From the NCBI GenBank assembly GCA_019925795.1, contig CM034304.1:10789471-10853470 (forward strand): DNA of 64,000 nucleotides. Direction: 5' to 3'. Every line of letters starts with the position of its first letter. Position 1 is the first letter of the stretch. Positions 23,901-32,000 of the stretch are shown here, in pieces. A model generated the notes under the pieces. It did not search any database. It was not told the origin of the DNA and saw only the letters and a program-made list of their open reading frames with translations. Position numbers and translations under genes: made by a program. This stretch comes from Dendrobium chrysotoxum (Eukaryota > Streptophyta > Magnoliopsida > Asparagales > Orchidaceae).

Positions 23901-26900
23901 TGAAAATCACCTTAAAAAATGTTAGAAGTGAGTTCAATTTGCATTTGTTAATACAACATCATAACAACAACATCAAGCCTTTATCCCACTACGTGGGGTC
24001 AGCTACATGAATCTTTTTTCTCCATTGTGTCCTATAAAGAGTCAAATTCTCATTTAAATCTAATAAAAAAATTTATTTCTAATATTTTCTATTAAAGATT
24101 TATTAGGTCTACTTCTACCTTTCTTAACATAAGCTAAATTTAATACATCTACTCTCCTAACCGGGTCATTGGAAGGCCGCTATTTTAACAAAATAATAAT
24201 ATTAAATTAATCAAATTAAGTATTAGAAAATTACTTTTACATATAATAATAGTAAAAACATGAAAAATTAATGTGACGAGGAAAAAAGTAACTCTCAGAA
24301 GCCTAAACAAGCAAAGAAAATGAGTTCACCCGAAGTGAGTTACCATAAAATAGATAAATATAATTGTAACTCACTTCAATGTGACTCACTATGACAATAG
24401 AGATCTACATACTTTTAGACACTTACAAAAAAAAAAAAAATTCACTAGAGACCATGGTGTAAAACTCGAATTTGATCAGGTACTTGACACATTTAACTCA
24501 ATTTATGAAAATACCTAAAATTTCAATTTTCACGAAATTCAACAAATTTAATGTTATTATGTTCTACTCGTCGAACGGAGCAAGAAATGTGAAGGATTGG
24601 GAGTTAAGAAATTGCCTTTGCCTTAGGTTATTTTGCATTTTCTTTCCAAAATGAGCTGAATTTCCAATTGAAGCCCGTGGTTTCATCTTGGAGTTGGAGT
24701 GGGTGCTGGAGCAAACCAAAGTAGGTGCTAGAGCAGGCCAAAGTAGGTGCTGGAGCTTAGAGCAATTAGGTAAGGGCCGAAGTAGGCGCAAGAGCTGAAA
24801 ATGGGGTTTTGTGGAGCTAGCTAAAAGAGTTTAAGTGCTTTGAAAGTGCTCGAGTAGCGCAAGACTGGGGCTGGCCAGTGGAAATGGGAAGAAGTATTAA
24901 AAAAAATAATTTTGAGAAGTTAGGAAGAACAGTAAGGGAATAAGGGGGAGAAGAGAGTGACAAGTGATAGAGGAAGAAGGGAGATAGGGGAGAAGTGGTT
25001 TTGGCTATTTGGTTGGCTGTTTGGAGTAAGGGTGGAGTAAGGGTGATAGTAGGGAAGTTAATGGGGAGAAGAGAAATGAGTATGAAAAGATAAACAAGAG
25101 AGAAGAAAGAAGAAAAGAGGAAGAAGATAATTAGAGAAGGAGGTAACGAATTTATTATTGTATTCCAATTTTAGTGTATTTTTCATTTAACAGTAGTTGA
25201 TGTGTATTCAGGATATTTGAAGTGTTGGGAAAATTTTGAGGAAAATCCAAGTTGTGCTTGCAAATGAAAAACTGGAAGGTATATTGTTGAGAATTATCAA
25301 TTAATAATTTGGGTGTGTTAGGTTGTCCTACACGTGCAGGCGGACACGAGATGAGGTTGTGATGATAGTTATAAGGGTGTGGTGGCGAAGTATTGGTGGT
25401 CATACAATTAGTAGTAATGTTGGTGATGGTGGTGAGGTTGTAGAACTCGGTTCTTTATCTAATGTCAAACACAATAAGAAGATGATAAAGTTCAATCTAG
25501 AGGGAGCTAAGGGCTCTTCATTCCTAAATGAGTAAATTCCTTAACTGTAATATCAAAATTGATGCATTTGGGTAAGAGATCAATGAATATTGATTTCTTT
25601 ATGAATTTGTAGCAAATGTTGGAGAGAAAGAGACTGAGATAGAAGGGGCAGCAGAGAGGAAGTTAAAAGAAACAAAGCATGGAAGAGATAGAAGAGAGAA
25701 ACTATGAGAGGAAGGTAAAAGAGTGCGAGAGAGATGAAGAGGAAGGTAAAAGAGTGCGAGAGAGATGAAAAAGAACGTAAAAGAGGTAGGAAGAGAAAGA
25801 GAGTCCTGAGCGAGATAGAGGAGGTAGAATACCAGGAGAAGGATGAAGGGCAAGCAGCCTAAGAGAAAACTAGTTAATACTCTTCCCATAATCATCATTA
25901 AGTCCAAAGATTCCTTCTATAGAAAAGGCCCTTAGCTGACATAAATGTCCCTCGTTAAGATAAACCCTAAGACAATTTAATCAAAATAAACTAAAATCCT
26001 ATAACTGCATCAATTAATAAAACCAATAAAATTAATCATCAATCATGTCATTAGAAACATAAGTTTTGATAGTCTTTATGACACATTTAACTGTCTAAAC
26101 AAGGTTCTCAAAATCCATGCAAATTTAAGTAGTTATGAAGTAATAGCAGGTTGTTTATAGATAGAAAGTAGTTTATCCACAAACAGAGCTCAGAGTTTTT
26201 ACCAGTTGTTGGTTCATCTGCAAAAATAACAGATGGGCTTGCTATCAACTCACAAGCTAGTGATAGCCGTTTCTTTTCACCACCACTAATCCCACGAACC
26301 TTGGCATCTCCAACAATAGAATCAGCACAGTTGATCTATTTTGTGGATATAAAATGCCCAGAGAAAAAAGAAATAGTTAGTAAGATTGTATCTACAATCT
26401 ATATAAGCTTGAATCCATGAAAATAGGATATTTTATATATTACTATTTTTCATTGTTGGAGAAGGTTAAAAAAATAGTTTGGATCCATAATGAAACAATT
26501 TTTACATCACAAATTTACAAAACAATTTATTCATGTATAGCCATAGATGAGTATAACACACTTATTGGATAAAACCCCAATCATCTATATATCAATATGC
26601 TTAAAAATAAGGGAGAAGGAGATAAAAGTTCTAATATAAAAGCAATAAAGGAGATGACTTAATTTTGAAACAAAGCATTCCATAGTTCTGAGAATTTATA
26701 ATTTTAAATTATATTATTAATGAAGTGAGATATGAGATAGCTCACTAAAGAAAAAAGAAAGTGAGACTCCTAAAATCCTTCCTACTCATCATCTTTCAAG
26801 TCAAATCATTTATCAAAAGACCTTTTTACTTTATGAGAAGAATTCATTACCTCATCTCCCTCTCTCTTTAACATATATTCTCTACCCACTTATATATCCA

Positions 26901-28921
26901 TATCCATCGATATCCATATTTTAAATGTTAGGGGACAGGAAAAATTTTTATCATCTTTAAATTCTAAAATAAGAACAGATCTTCATTTCAAAATGTGTCT
27001 CATATTAATTGATTTTTTTTCTCCTTTTAGAAAAAAAGTATTTACTATCTATCTATTTCAGTACTATATACTAAGGGAGAGAGGCAAAAGATGTAAGAAG
27101 AATGATTCATTTTGAAATGAACCTCATAAAAAATTTTAAAGTTTCATTAACTTTAAAATATAATATTAATGAGGTAAGAGCAGGTACTCATTTAAGAAAT
27201 CTATATTCTAAAAATACTAAATGGAAGAGGGATAAAAGGGAGAATGTTTCATTTTGAAATGAAGTTCTCTTAAGAATTTGAGAATTATTTTATTTAAAAT
27301 GTTTATTAATGAGGTGAGAGATGGATGACTTACTGAAAATAAAAAAAAGAGACTCATACAATCTCATGCTACTTTTTATCTTTCAAGTCAAATCATCTAT
27401 TCAAAGGATTTTTTGATGTATATGATTTTCTTCCTTCATTTCAGTCTCTCACTAACTAACAATCTAAAATGTATTATATATATATATATATATAAAGAGA
27501 GAGAAACAGAGAGTGTGGTGATAGTAATTTTTAAATATCAATTAGTTATTTTACTAAATTATAATTTTTAGGTCAAATATGATGTCATAATAAAATATTT
27601 TAGTGCATGCAAGAAATAAATGTTATCCTTATTCAACATTAACGAATTGAATACCCTCTGCCTTAAATGATAAGCGTTGAGGATAGAACGACGACATCAA
27701 AAGTACATGACATAGTGCGCGTGAGTGTTTATTTTGAAAATTTTATAATTTGCAATAGCATATTCTTATGTAGTTTTAAATTTATTTCTTCCGTATGAAA
27801 TATGTAGAGAAATTTATAAAGGGACAAACACAGTGCAAGCATGTTACTAGCATACGGTAACTATAAGTGAAAAATAAAAACTTTTGATTTAGTCTCCAAT
27901 ACGAATGCTCAGGAAGTAATCCAACACCTTGAAGTTGATTCTTAAAATAGGTCCAATATTTTATTCTAGTTGTTTCTGTTCGAAGTACATCAGATTAATG
28001 AAAAAAAAGGAAACACTACACATGATCCAATTTCAAGGGAGAATAACAAAATTACCAGGCCCAGCCTGAATAAGAGCTCATTCACATATTTATCCCTCTT
28101 CTCAACTGACGCAATCTCTGGCAGCTGGAGCTCCGCAGCAATAGACAGTGTTTCTCTCGGCGTCAGTTGTGAGAAGAAAAGATCCTCTTGTCTCACATAA
28201 GCAATCCTGCAACACAATTTACTCTATTGATAACAGGAAAAACAACCAAATGCTCAACAGTGCAACCGGCCAGAAAAAGAAACTTACTTGTACCCGCCAC
28301 TCAATCTAGACTTTCCATTGATATCTAAATGGCCCGAAAGATGTAATCTCGGTGACGCTGCTAGCTGCCCCGCAAGCACATTGAGTAAAGTAGTCTTTCC
28401 AGAACCAGATGGCCCCATGATCGCAAGCAATCTCCCGGGTTTTGCCTCCCCGCTTACATTTGTAAGCAGAAATCGTGTCTGAAAAGGCATAAACCAACTT
28501 CTAATGTATGGATAAGTGTGCAATTGAGCATCCAAGATTCGAGAGAATGACAAGAATGAGAAAACGAAAGAAAGGGACACGTTGGCAAATCAAAGCTTTC
28601 CCAAGCTAGCATACGCGCCCTGCTGGTGAGACGACGCAGTGTGCAGTGCTTGGCAAAGGGTTTAGATCAAAAGGAGATATGAAAGCTGGGGGAGCTCACT
28701 GTCTTCCCGCGCTTGTCTGAGAGGCAGCAAGTGATGCCACTCCACCGGATTGTCACCGGTACGACCTTGCCAGAATCTGACTGGGCCTCCTGGTCACCGG
28801 CGCCCTCCGGCTCTTCCTCCGGCAGCAGGGCGGGTCCGGGGCCGGTGATCAATCGGAAGAAGAAAGCGGCCGCCACCGCTGCTATAATACGGCCGAGGAC
28901 TCTCCCGTCGAAATCCACCAT
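7768..28921 (-). CDS. ABCG7: ABCG7-like half-size ABC transporter, exons 1-10 (3' end missing)
   Basis: Ten exons on the minus strand join in phase into 609 codons: 28921-28700, 28478-28288, 28206-28056, 26335-26203, 23571-23370, 15557-15281, 15037-14906, 10575-10355, 8155-7943 and 7852-7768. The product begins with a short hydrophobic N-terminal segment, then a complete nucleotide-binding domain: Walker A GPSGSGKT (residues 96-103), Q-loop Q144, signature ISGGE (204-208), Walker B VIFADE (224-229) and H-loop H261. The ABCG membrane domain follows. Order and wording match plant ABCG7/WBC7, a reverse-orientation half-transporter that must dimerise; its substrate is not established. Arabidopsis ABCG7 has about 725 residues, so roughly 115 C-terminal residues are absent from the window. 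No stop or frameshift was seen, so the gene looks functional. Introns total about 19 kb and are full of transposons. The start is the first ATG of the conserved N-terminus, with G at +4. The paralogue assignment is by eye. Confidence 0.92.
7943..8155 (-). CDS. ABCG7: ABCG7-like exon 9
   Basis: Completes Arg510 and continues to two bases of codon 581. The acceptor is ATTTCAG and the donor GTAGTT. It encodes two hydrophobic helices (SFAASAMGLTVGAMV and SLMTVFIVFGGYYV) and the SLIRW end that is split with exon 10. Confidence 0.93.
8575..9484. mobile_element. hAT-like non-autonomous DNA element in intron 8
   Basis: The ends are TAGGGCTGCAAATGA and TCATTTGACGCCCTA, near-perfect terminal inverted repeats that stay similar for about 22 bases (about 19 matches). 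They are flanked by an identical 8-bp duplication ATAATAAC at 8567-8574 and 9485-9492. The 8-bp duplication is typical of hAT elements. The 910-bp body has no transposase frame. It has many subterminal GAGCTCG/AACGAGC words in both orientations, a (TA)n tract at about 8876-8914 and CT-rich tracts near 8950 and 9020. Confidence 0.9.
8876..8914. repeat. (TA)n microsatellite
   Basis: About 19 TA dinucleotides within the hAT-like element. Probably variable between individuals. Confidence 0.9.
9493..10354. other. Intron 8 remainder, nothing recognised
   Basis: AT-rich intron sequence between the hAT-like element and exon 8. The 60-residue frame at 10066-10248 is on the antisense strand of the gene and has no known domain. 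Confidence 0.6.
10355..10575 (-). CDS. ABCG7: ABCG7-like exon 8
   Basis: Codons 437-509 plus two bases. The acceptor is TATATAG and the donor GTGAGT. It encodes AALTKTVSVFPKER, the GPYLLSKLLAEIPIG motif and a membrane helix ending LYPMARLHPSLSR. The final Arg codon is split with exon 9. Confidence 0.93.
10576..11700. other. Intron 7 proximal part, nothing recognised
   Basis: No coding potential or clear repeat was found. A pyrimidine-rich acceptor zone precedes exon 8 on the minus strand. Confidence 0.6.
11700..11919 (-). repeat. Possible second SINE-like or element-end fragment
   Basis: The minus strand contains TAGCAGAACGG (box-A-like) and GGTTCGAATC (box-B-like) about 42 bases apart. The phrase GGCCC(C)AC(C/T)G(G/A)CCCATCAA occurs twice on the plus strand (about 11718 and 11783). 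It abuts repeat X copy 2 and may be part of a larger element. Confidence 0.35.
11920..12529 (+). repeat. Repeat family X, copy 2 (LTR-like), plus orientation
   Basis: The inverse of 6185-6815: it starts TGTGGGCTCCGAAAAT, has GTTAATTACCCCTCC, GAGAGAGAACTTTCG and GATCAAGATCCCATGG in the same order, and ends near TGCCCTATTGATG. A run of 14 G follows at 12530-12543. It lies in intron 7. Confidence 0.8.
12530..13379. other. Spacer between repeat X copy 2 and the AT-rich block
   Basis: It starts with (G)14 and a CT/TTTGG-rich stretch (12690-12970) whose hydrophobic open frames are compositional. A phrase AAAGCTTGCGAGCTT is duplicated at about 13110 and 13154. Probably internal to the same transposon as copy X2. 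No gene was found. Confidence 0.5.
13380..14545 (+). repeat. Unnamed repeat family, right copy (AT-rich block plus GC-rich part)
   Basis: About 480 bp of TAATTAAT-type DNA (13400-13875) leads into GAAGGATTAGG, GCCGAAGAAGCG and two CTTCCGATCCGAC repeats (about 13990 and 14102). This mirrors 1-1215. X copy 2 lies just upstream, so X, spacer, AT block and GC part may be one element. The frames at 13930-14259 and 14312-14623 are not recognised. Confidence 0.6.
14546..14905. other. Intron 7 distal part, nothing recognised
   Basis: AT-rich intron sequence next to the GC donor of exon 7. No repeat boundary is clear. Confidence 0.6.
14906..15037 (-). CDS. ABCG7: ABCG7-like exon 7 (GC donor)
   Basis: Codons 393-436, exactly 132 bases in phase 0. 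The acceptor is GTACTTAG. It encodes RDGPTNKVRTRM and the first transmembrane helix (SVASAIIFGSVFW). The exon ends CTTCAG followed by GCATGT. Phase and homology require the break there, so intron 7 is best read as GC-AG; the nearest GT would add four bases and shift the frame. Confidence 0.9.
15281..15557 (-). CDS. ABCG7: ABCG7-like exon 6 (linker to membrane domain)
   Basis: Codons 300-392, phase 0 at the end. The acceptor is TATCAG and the donor GTTTTA. It encodes NPAEFLADLISVDYSS, a variable linker, and the connecting helix WWKQFRLLLKRAWMQ that leads into the membrane domain. The linker is the least conserved stretch relative to Arabidopsis. Confidence 0.92.
15558..15840. other. Intron 5 end next to exon 6, nothing recognised
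   Basis: Acceptor side of intron 5, with no additional feature seen. Confidence 0.6.
15841..16120. repeat. 160-bp tandem duplication (about 1.75 copies)
   Basis: CATAATTTACAGTTATG starts at 15841 and again at 16001. Both units then carry ATGTTTCATGTTAG, CCTAAT, GATGACATGATAA and a T-run before GATTTTGTTG, in the same order. A shorter echo (ATTCCCTAATCGTCCAT) recurs near 16273. Confidence 0.8.
16121..16929. other. Intron 5 stretch, nothing recognised
   Basis: No domain or repeat was identified apart from the short echo of the 160-bp unit near 16273. The 81-residue minus frame at 16324-16569 is Ser/Leu/Gln-rich and unsupported. Confidence 0.5.
16930..17245 (+). repeat. Repeat family X, copy 3 (partial, diverged)
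   Basis: It shares GGGTTCCTA, GCGCAAGCCC, AGTTAATTACCCCTCC, AACTCTCAATTAAGG, CCCGATCAAGATC and CAGCCATGGGTTG with copies 1 and 2, in order. Several gaps and many substitutions mark it as older. It is followed by a tandem array and another AT-rich block, repeating the X-then-AT layout seen at 11920-13875. Confidence 0.7.
17304..17880 (+). repeat. 49-bp tandem array with conserved hairpins
   Basis: Five units of exactly 49 bp start at 17304, 17353, 17402, 17451 and 17500, each GGGGCNTACNGCT...GTAGGTTTA. Diverged units continue to about 17880. Most units hold a short inverted repeat: CTCCT/AGGAG in units 2-4, ACTTCT/AGAAGT at 17553-17570, GGACAT/ATGTCC at 17675-17691 and CTTCC/GGAAG at 17780-17792. 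The arms change together. Confidence 0.85.
17881..18369. other. TAGTACTAG/TTTGTTT-rich stretch
   Basis: The words CAGTACTAG, CAGTAGTAG and GTTTAG recur irregularly. This looks like a further decayed extension of the preceding array or the body of the same element. No gene was found. Confidence 0.45.
18370..18955. repeat. AT-rich low-complexity block (TTAATTAA-type)
   Basis: Nearly continuous TTAATTAA, ATTTTTAAATT and similar words, including a (TA)n tract near 18508-18531. This is the third such block in the window and again lies downstream of an X-family copy. Confidence 0.8.
18976..19192 (+). repeat. Host repeat, unit 1 and start of unit 2
   Basis: The first unit (about 18976-19140) has CCTCCC/GGGAGG arms at 18999-19016, then AGGGCAC, CCTTTCAAA, TTCGACGGCCAAGGGCTTC. 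The second unit begins at about 19141, with CTCCCC/GGGGAG arms at 19171-19186. It is cut at 19192 by the LTR retrotransposon and resumes at 21850. Confidence 0.75.
19193..19529 (+). repeat. 5' LTR of the non-autonomous element
   Basis: 337 bp, TG...CA. It contains a TATA-like CTATAAATATG and a downstream TAATAGAGAG...GAATAATA segment expected of the transcribed region. It pairs with 21499-21844. Confidence 0.93.
19532..19543 (+). other. Primer binding site (tRNA-iMet type)
   Basis: TGGTATCAGAGC starts two bases after the 5' LTR. This is the usual plant primer site complementary to the 3' end of initiator methionine tRNA. Confidence 0.9.
19583..20278 (+). other. Long leader with an unrecognised 231-codon frame
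   Basis: An open frame lies directly after the primer site. It has Phe/Leu-rich stretches and no domain that I know. Leaders of plant LTR elements often hold such chance frames, and I would not annotate a protein. The phrase GTCCAAGGTGAAGC occurs at about 19790 and 20079. Confidence 0.35.
20604..21443 (+). pseudogene. Gag-like frame of the non-autonomous element, one in-frame stop
   Basis: A single frame runs from ATG at 20604 to TAG at 21441-21443 (280 codons) with one internal TAA at 20763-20765. The first 53 residues (MSPRRN..., a Leu-rich helix around EAKIEDLLQEIAGLKLRL) resemble the coiled start of plant gypsy Gag proteins. The second part is acidic with FDEPVYDVYDDD-like repeats and a C-terminal part I do not recognise. 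No zinc knuckle or enzyme motif is present. It may be a decayed Gag, or still give a short protein from the internal Met at 20871. Confidence 0.6.
21499..21844 (+). repeat. 3' LTR of the non-autonomous element
   Basis: 346 bp; it differs from the 5' LTR mainly by transitions, a GA and an AGA indel, and expansion of a C tract to 18 C at 21815-21832. It ends CACCGGCATCA, followed by the TTGGG duplication. Confidence 0.93.
21850..21975 (+). repeat. Host repeat, unit 2 remainder
   Basis: AGGGCAC, CCTTTCAAA, TTCAACGGCCGAGGGCTTC continue the unit interrupted at 19192. Removing the retrotransposon and one TTGGG restores a second copy of the 18976-19140 unit. Confidence 0.75.
21976..23369. other. 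Intron 5 near the donor: GC-richer block, then AT-rich, no gene
   Basis: Bases 22030-22620 are rich in CGAG and GTCGGG words and probably belong to the interrupted host element. The 71- and 130-residue overlapping frames there are unsupported. The stretch 22680-23340 shows nothing I recognise. Confidence 0.5.
23370..23571 (-). CDS. ABCG7: ABCG7-like exon 5 (D-loop and H-loop)
   Basis: Completes Gly233 and continues to two bases of codon 300. The acceptor is TATGTAG and the donor GTAAAC. It contains the D-loop GLDAFQAE and the switch histidine in CSIHQPRSSV, then the DDIVLLSDG segment that closes the nucleotide-binding domain. The following intron 5 is the largest in the window (7.81 kb). Confidence 0.93.
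23945..24185 (-). mobile_element. 3' tail fragment of an RTE-type LINE
   Basis: Read on the minus strand, the stretch encodes PVRRVDVLNLAYVKKGRSRP, the usual C-terminal motif of plant RTE (BovB-like) polyproteins. A GACCCCACGTAGTGGGATAAAGGC segment and a TTG-rich tail (GATGTTGTTGTTATGATG) follow. Stops and AT drift show decay. It lies in intron 4, in the same orientation as the gene. Confidence 0.8.
24186..26202. repeat. Intron 4 with purine-rich tracts and a 31-bp duplication
   Basis: Two long GA-rich tracts on the plus strand lie at about 24900-25145 and 25615-25870. The second contains an exact 31-bp tandem duplication (25708-25738 and 25739-25769; GAGGAAGG...GAGATGAA). On the gene strand these are polypyrimidine. 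No exon was found between exons 4 and 5. Confidence 0.6.
26203..26335 (-). CDS. ABCG7: ABCG7-like exon 4 (signature and Walker B)
   Basis: Codons 189-232 plus one base. The acceptor is AAATAG and the donor GTAAAA. It encodes the family signature ISGGEKKRLS and Walker B VIFADEPTTG; the last Gly codon is split with exon 5. Found by translating the minus strand, as the exon has no internal Met. Confidence 0.93.
26640..27480. repeat. Cluster of related MITE-like segments in intron 3
   Basis: CATTTTGAAATGAA recurs at about 27107 and 27249, and inverted near 26982 (TTCATTTCAAAATG). TATTAATGAGGTGAGAG-like and TCTTTCAAGTCAAATCAT phrases occur two or three times (about 26715, 27168, 27307 and 26798, 27381). 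At least three related segments seem nested or tandem, but I cannot fix termini or duplications. A (TA)n tract follows at 27475-27494. Confidence 0.5.
27495..28055. other. Intron 3 near exon 3, nothing recognised
   Basis: AT-rich intron sequence with no further repeat or exon identified. Confidence 0.6.
28056..28206 (-). CDS. ABCG7: ABCG7-like exon 3 (Q-loop)
   Basis: Completes codon 138 and runs to codon 188 (phase 0). The acceptor is TTGCAG and the donor GTAATT. It carries the Q-loop VRQEDLFFSQLT and the alpha-helical subdomain. It is followed by the 1.72-kb intron 3. Confidence 0.93.
28288..28478 (-). CDS. ABCG7: ABCG7-like exon 2 (Walker A)
   Basis: Codons 75-137 plus two bases. The acceptor is TTTTCAG and the donor GTAAGT. 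It encodes Walker A (GPSGSGKT) and the following LLNVLAGQL helix. A two-base overhang (AA) joins the G of exon 3 to make Lys138. Intron 1 is 221 bp and intron 2 only 81 bp. Confidence 0.93.
28700..28921 (-). CDS. ABCG7: ABCG7-like exon 1
   Basis: Codons 1-74, ending in phase 0 before donor GTGAGC. A hydrophobic stretch (about residues 10-24, IIAAVAAAFFFRLI) precedes an acidic linker and the start of the ABC domain (VTIRW). Arabidopsis ABCG7 has the same layout. This exon is distinctly GC-rich for the region, as many plant first exons are. Confidence 0.9.
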
Positions 28922-29554
28922 CTCTCTGTGGAGAGTGACTTGGCCACTTGGGTTTTGCGAAGCGGAGAATGATCTCCTATCCTCCCAAGATAAGTGGCGT
29001 CTTTGATTTTATTTTAAATTAGGTAACTAAAAAATCTATTACTTCCAATACATTTTGAAAATGTTTTATAGGTTTAAATTAAATTTTATTTTTCTATTCC
29101 ACTGGGTCAAACGATTAAATCAAATAAATTCATCTTTATTTATATATATATATATATCTAGTTTTTAAGCTTAGACAAGTTAAATAAGCTTTACAAATCC
29201 TATAATGAAATATTTTCATGTGGTTAGTTCATAATTTATTTATCATAGAAGGTGATAATCAAAATTATGACTTATTAGCTCAAGCTTATTGTTGAGTCAA
29301 AAAAATTCGTAGCGGTAGAGTGAGAGAGTTTTACATCATAGCTTTGAATAAAAGAATTTTTATATGAAAATTCCGGAAAGGAAACAAACCACGCGACCTA
29401 GCCCAACTTATATAGTTCCATTATTTATGTGTGAATTATAAAGATTAGTCCTTCCATTGACTTGGAGACAGTAAAATTATAAGAGTTTGAAGAATTAGAA
29501 AAAAGAGTGAAAGGGGTATAAATGGATGTTTGAGGCTGAATGATCACGAGTTCG
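28922..29554. other. 5' flank of the ABCG7-like gene
   Basis: The first roughly 85 bases above the start codon are probably 5' UTR. The rest is AT-rich, with (TA)n near 29141-29157. An AAAATAAAATC string about 80 bases above the ATG could serve as a weak TATA-like element, but no promoter can be assigned with confidence. Confidence 0.35.
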
Positions 29555-30239
29555 ACAACGGTGGTATGATGGAGGAGGTCAGGCTGCGGCGGCCGGCCAG
29601 CAATAGGTTTGATTGTGGTAATCGGTCAATGAAAGTCTGGTGGCAGTGGTCAAGCGAAGGTTCGGTAGCAGTGGTCAGGCAGACATCCTATGGTTGTGGC
29701 TAGGCAAAGCTCTGATGACGACGACCGGGCTGTGAAAATTCAACAATGATGGTTAAGCAAAGATCCAGCATCGGTAGCTGAGAGGAGGTTCAATAGCAGA
29801 TGGTGAGCAATGAGAGTCTGATAATGACGGTCTAGTAGAGGTCCTACGACAATGGCCAAACAAAGGTCTAGTGGTTGGGTGGAAGATTGACGATGACGCT
29901 CAGGTAGTGAAAGGTTCGGCAATAATGGTTAGGTGGAGATCAAGCGGTGCCACCCTAGTGAAGGTTCAAGAATTGGGAGGAGGTCCGATGGCAATGCTAT
30001 AGTGGAAAAAGTCTAGTAGTGAAGGTCAAACAGAGGTTCGATGATGGTGGTTAGGCGAAGGGTCAGCTGCGGTTGCCTAGCAAAGAAAGTCTGACAATGA
30101 TTGTTGGGCGAAGGTTGACAGTGGTAATGATCAGGCTGAGCTTTGACGATATTGGCCAGCCAAGAAAAGGTTAACAATTGTAATGGGGAGATGAAGATTC
30201 TACAGTGTCAGTCGACTTACAAGGATTCACTGGCGGTGG
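29555..30239 (+). repeat. Degenerate 25-bp minisatellite upstream of the transporter gene
   Basis: About 25 imperfect copies of a unit near GGTCAGGCGAAGGTCYGRTA plus a few bases. Examples are GGTCAAGCGAAGGTTCGGTA, GGCTAGGCAAAGCTCTGATG and GGTTAAGCAAAGATCCAGCA. Spacing is mostly 24-28 bases. It ends exactly where the LTR-like sequence starting at 30240 begins. Confidence 0.75.
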
Positions 30240-32000
30240 TGTAACAACCCAAAATATGCAAAAGTATTTTAAAATGAAAATTAAATTTCTATTTGAAGAG
30301 TGCTTCAGCTCTATGCTTTGGAGCATTATGACACCAAGCTTAAGAGCACAATGACACCAGAAATAGCCCCCATGACATTTGAGTCTCTATTATATAATAA
30401 TTTTGAATTAAGCATGTGGCATTGCAGTGCCGAGTTGGGGCATTGCAACACTGGGTCGGAGATAATATTATTATATATTTTTTATTATAAATTATAAGCA
30501 CTAAAACTCGAGCACCGCCACCCCTCCCCATTTTGGTCGTGGCCTGCTCTGGAAGAAAAGGGAGAAGGGAGAGGAATAGGAGAGAGGGGGAGAGAAAAAG
30601 CTGATTTTTTATTATTTTCATCTGTCATATCTGTTATAAAAAGTCTTCTAATCGTTGTAAGTAACCCAATTCTCACTTTAATTTTCAATGATTTTGAGTC
30701 TGACGAATTTAATCTCTTCTAAATTGATAAAAATGTATTTTCTCCTAATTTATTATACGTTTATCGTGTAACTTTTCGTATACGATAGAGACAAATTATA
30801 TGGATATTTTGACTATAATATTATTGAATTTCACCTATTAAAATGAAAGTTATGATTTTCTGAAGCAATTGATTATTATATATATTTTCCTAGATTTATA
30901 GATTGGAATAATTTATATTGCATTTCATGCATGAAGGGAGATTGTTACATCTGATATAAAATAAATGTAGTATATACATGTAAACAAAGAAGGTTGACTA
31001 TAATACTATAATTAATACAGATTGGCTGTTAAAATATAATACACCGCGCACGAAGGTGGGTTGACGAGTTTTTCTTTAAAGATGATTTGTAGTGTTATCC
31101 TAGTTGCAGTTTGTAATTTATGACCGAATTACGCCGATGGGTAGAGGGTGATGACTCTTAAATGATTATTGAAAGTTACATGTAATCAAACAATAATAAA
31201 GATGTTGTAATGTTAATGATAATTATGCATATAGATAAAAGAATAAAAACACAACATTAAAGATGGATGTCTTACCTTGTTAAACCTATATTGAATCATA
31301 CATTAATGCAATCCATACATTAATAGTATTTATAGCCTTGATAGAACTAATAGATAGATAGAGAAATGTGTATACATTATATATGCTAATTTCATAAGAA
31401 AAAATAATCGATAAGATAGATAAGATTGATGGCATAATGATATTGAAACCTGCATGTTCGCATTACAGTATTGATTTATTGATTACTGATTATTAATTTT
31501 CGATGTATATATGTTCTTGGACTTGTCATTGATTTATGGATTTCAACATGATGTTTCTTACTTTTTATTATTTATTATATTGAATCATACAAGTGATTTA
31601 AGCATTGATGATATTAAATACCAATGATTATATTGATTAAGATAAGCATGCATTTTAACTCTTTAGATATTATATTAAAAGCTTTAGCAAGTTTAGATTT
31701 TTGTTGGGCTTTATAAATTCATTATGTGGTTTTACTGATTTTAGATCATGGAAGGGGTCAGGACGGTGTGGACTGAGATTGATTGAGATCATCAAATTCT
31801 TCTTTTGATTTTATTTTATATTATATTTTATCTTTTTTGTAGTCAAAAGCTATTAATAGATTAGTGCTTGTTAGTGATCTCCTAGCTATTGTAAATGTGA
31901 ATTTGGTGAATGAATATAGTGAAATATTTTCCTGGTGTATGATATTTTAGTTACTTTCGCTGAATATTAATTTATATTAATGATTTATAGAAGCTCTTGC
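30240..32000 (+). repeat. Long LTR-like sequence (TGTAACAACC family), probably truncated or solo
   Basis: It starts TGTAACAACCCAAAAT, then has GCATTATGACACC-type words, a purine-rich GGGAGAGGAATAGG stretch, CAATGATTTTGA...CTCTTCTAAATTGATAAAAAT and, near 31745, GATCATGGAAGGGGTCAGGA. These parts recur in order in the minus-strand fragment at 55860-56510 and partly in the 58363-60440 LTR (GTTGGGCTTT, TCAGG). The right end is approximate; no gag or pol follows. Confidence 0.65.

Noticed and set aside
28288..29006. Plus-strand frames at 28288-28482 and 28713-29006
   Set aside because: Antisense shadows of transporter exons 2 and 1.
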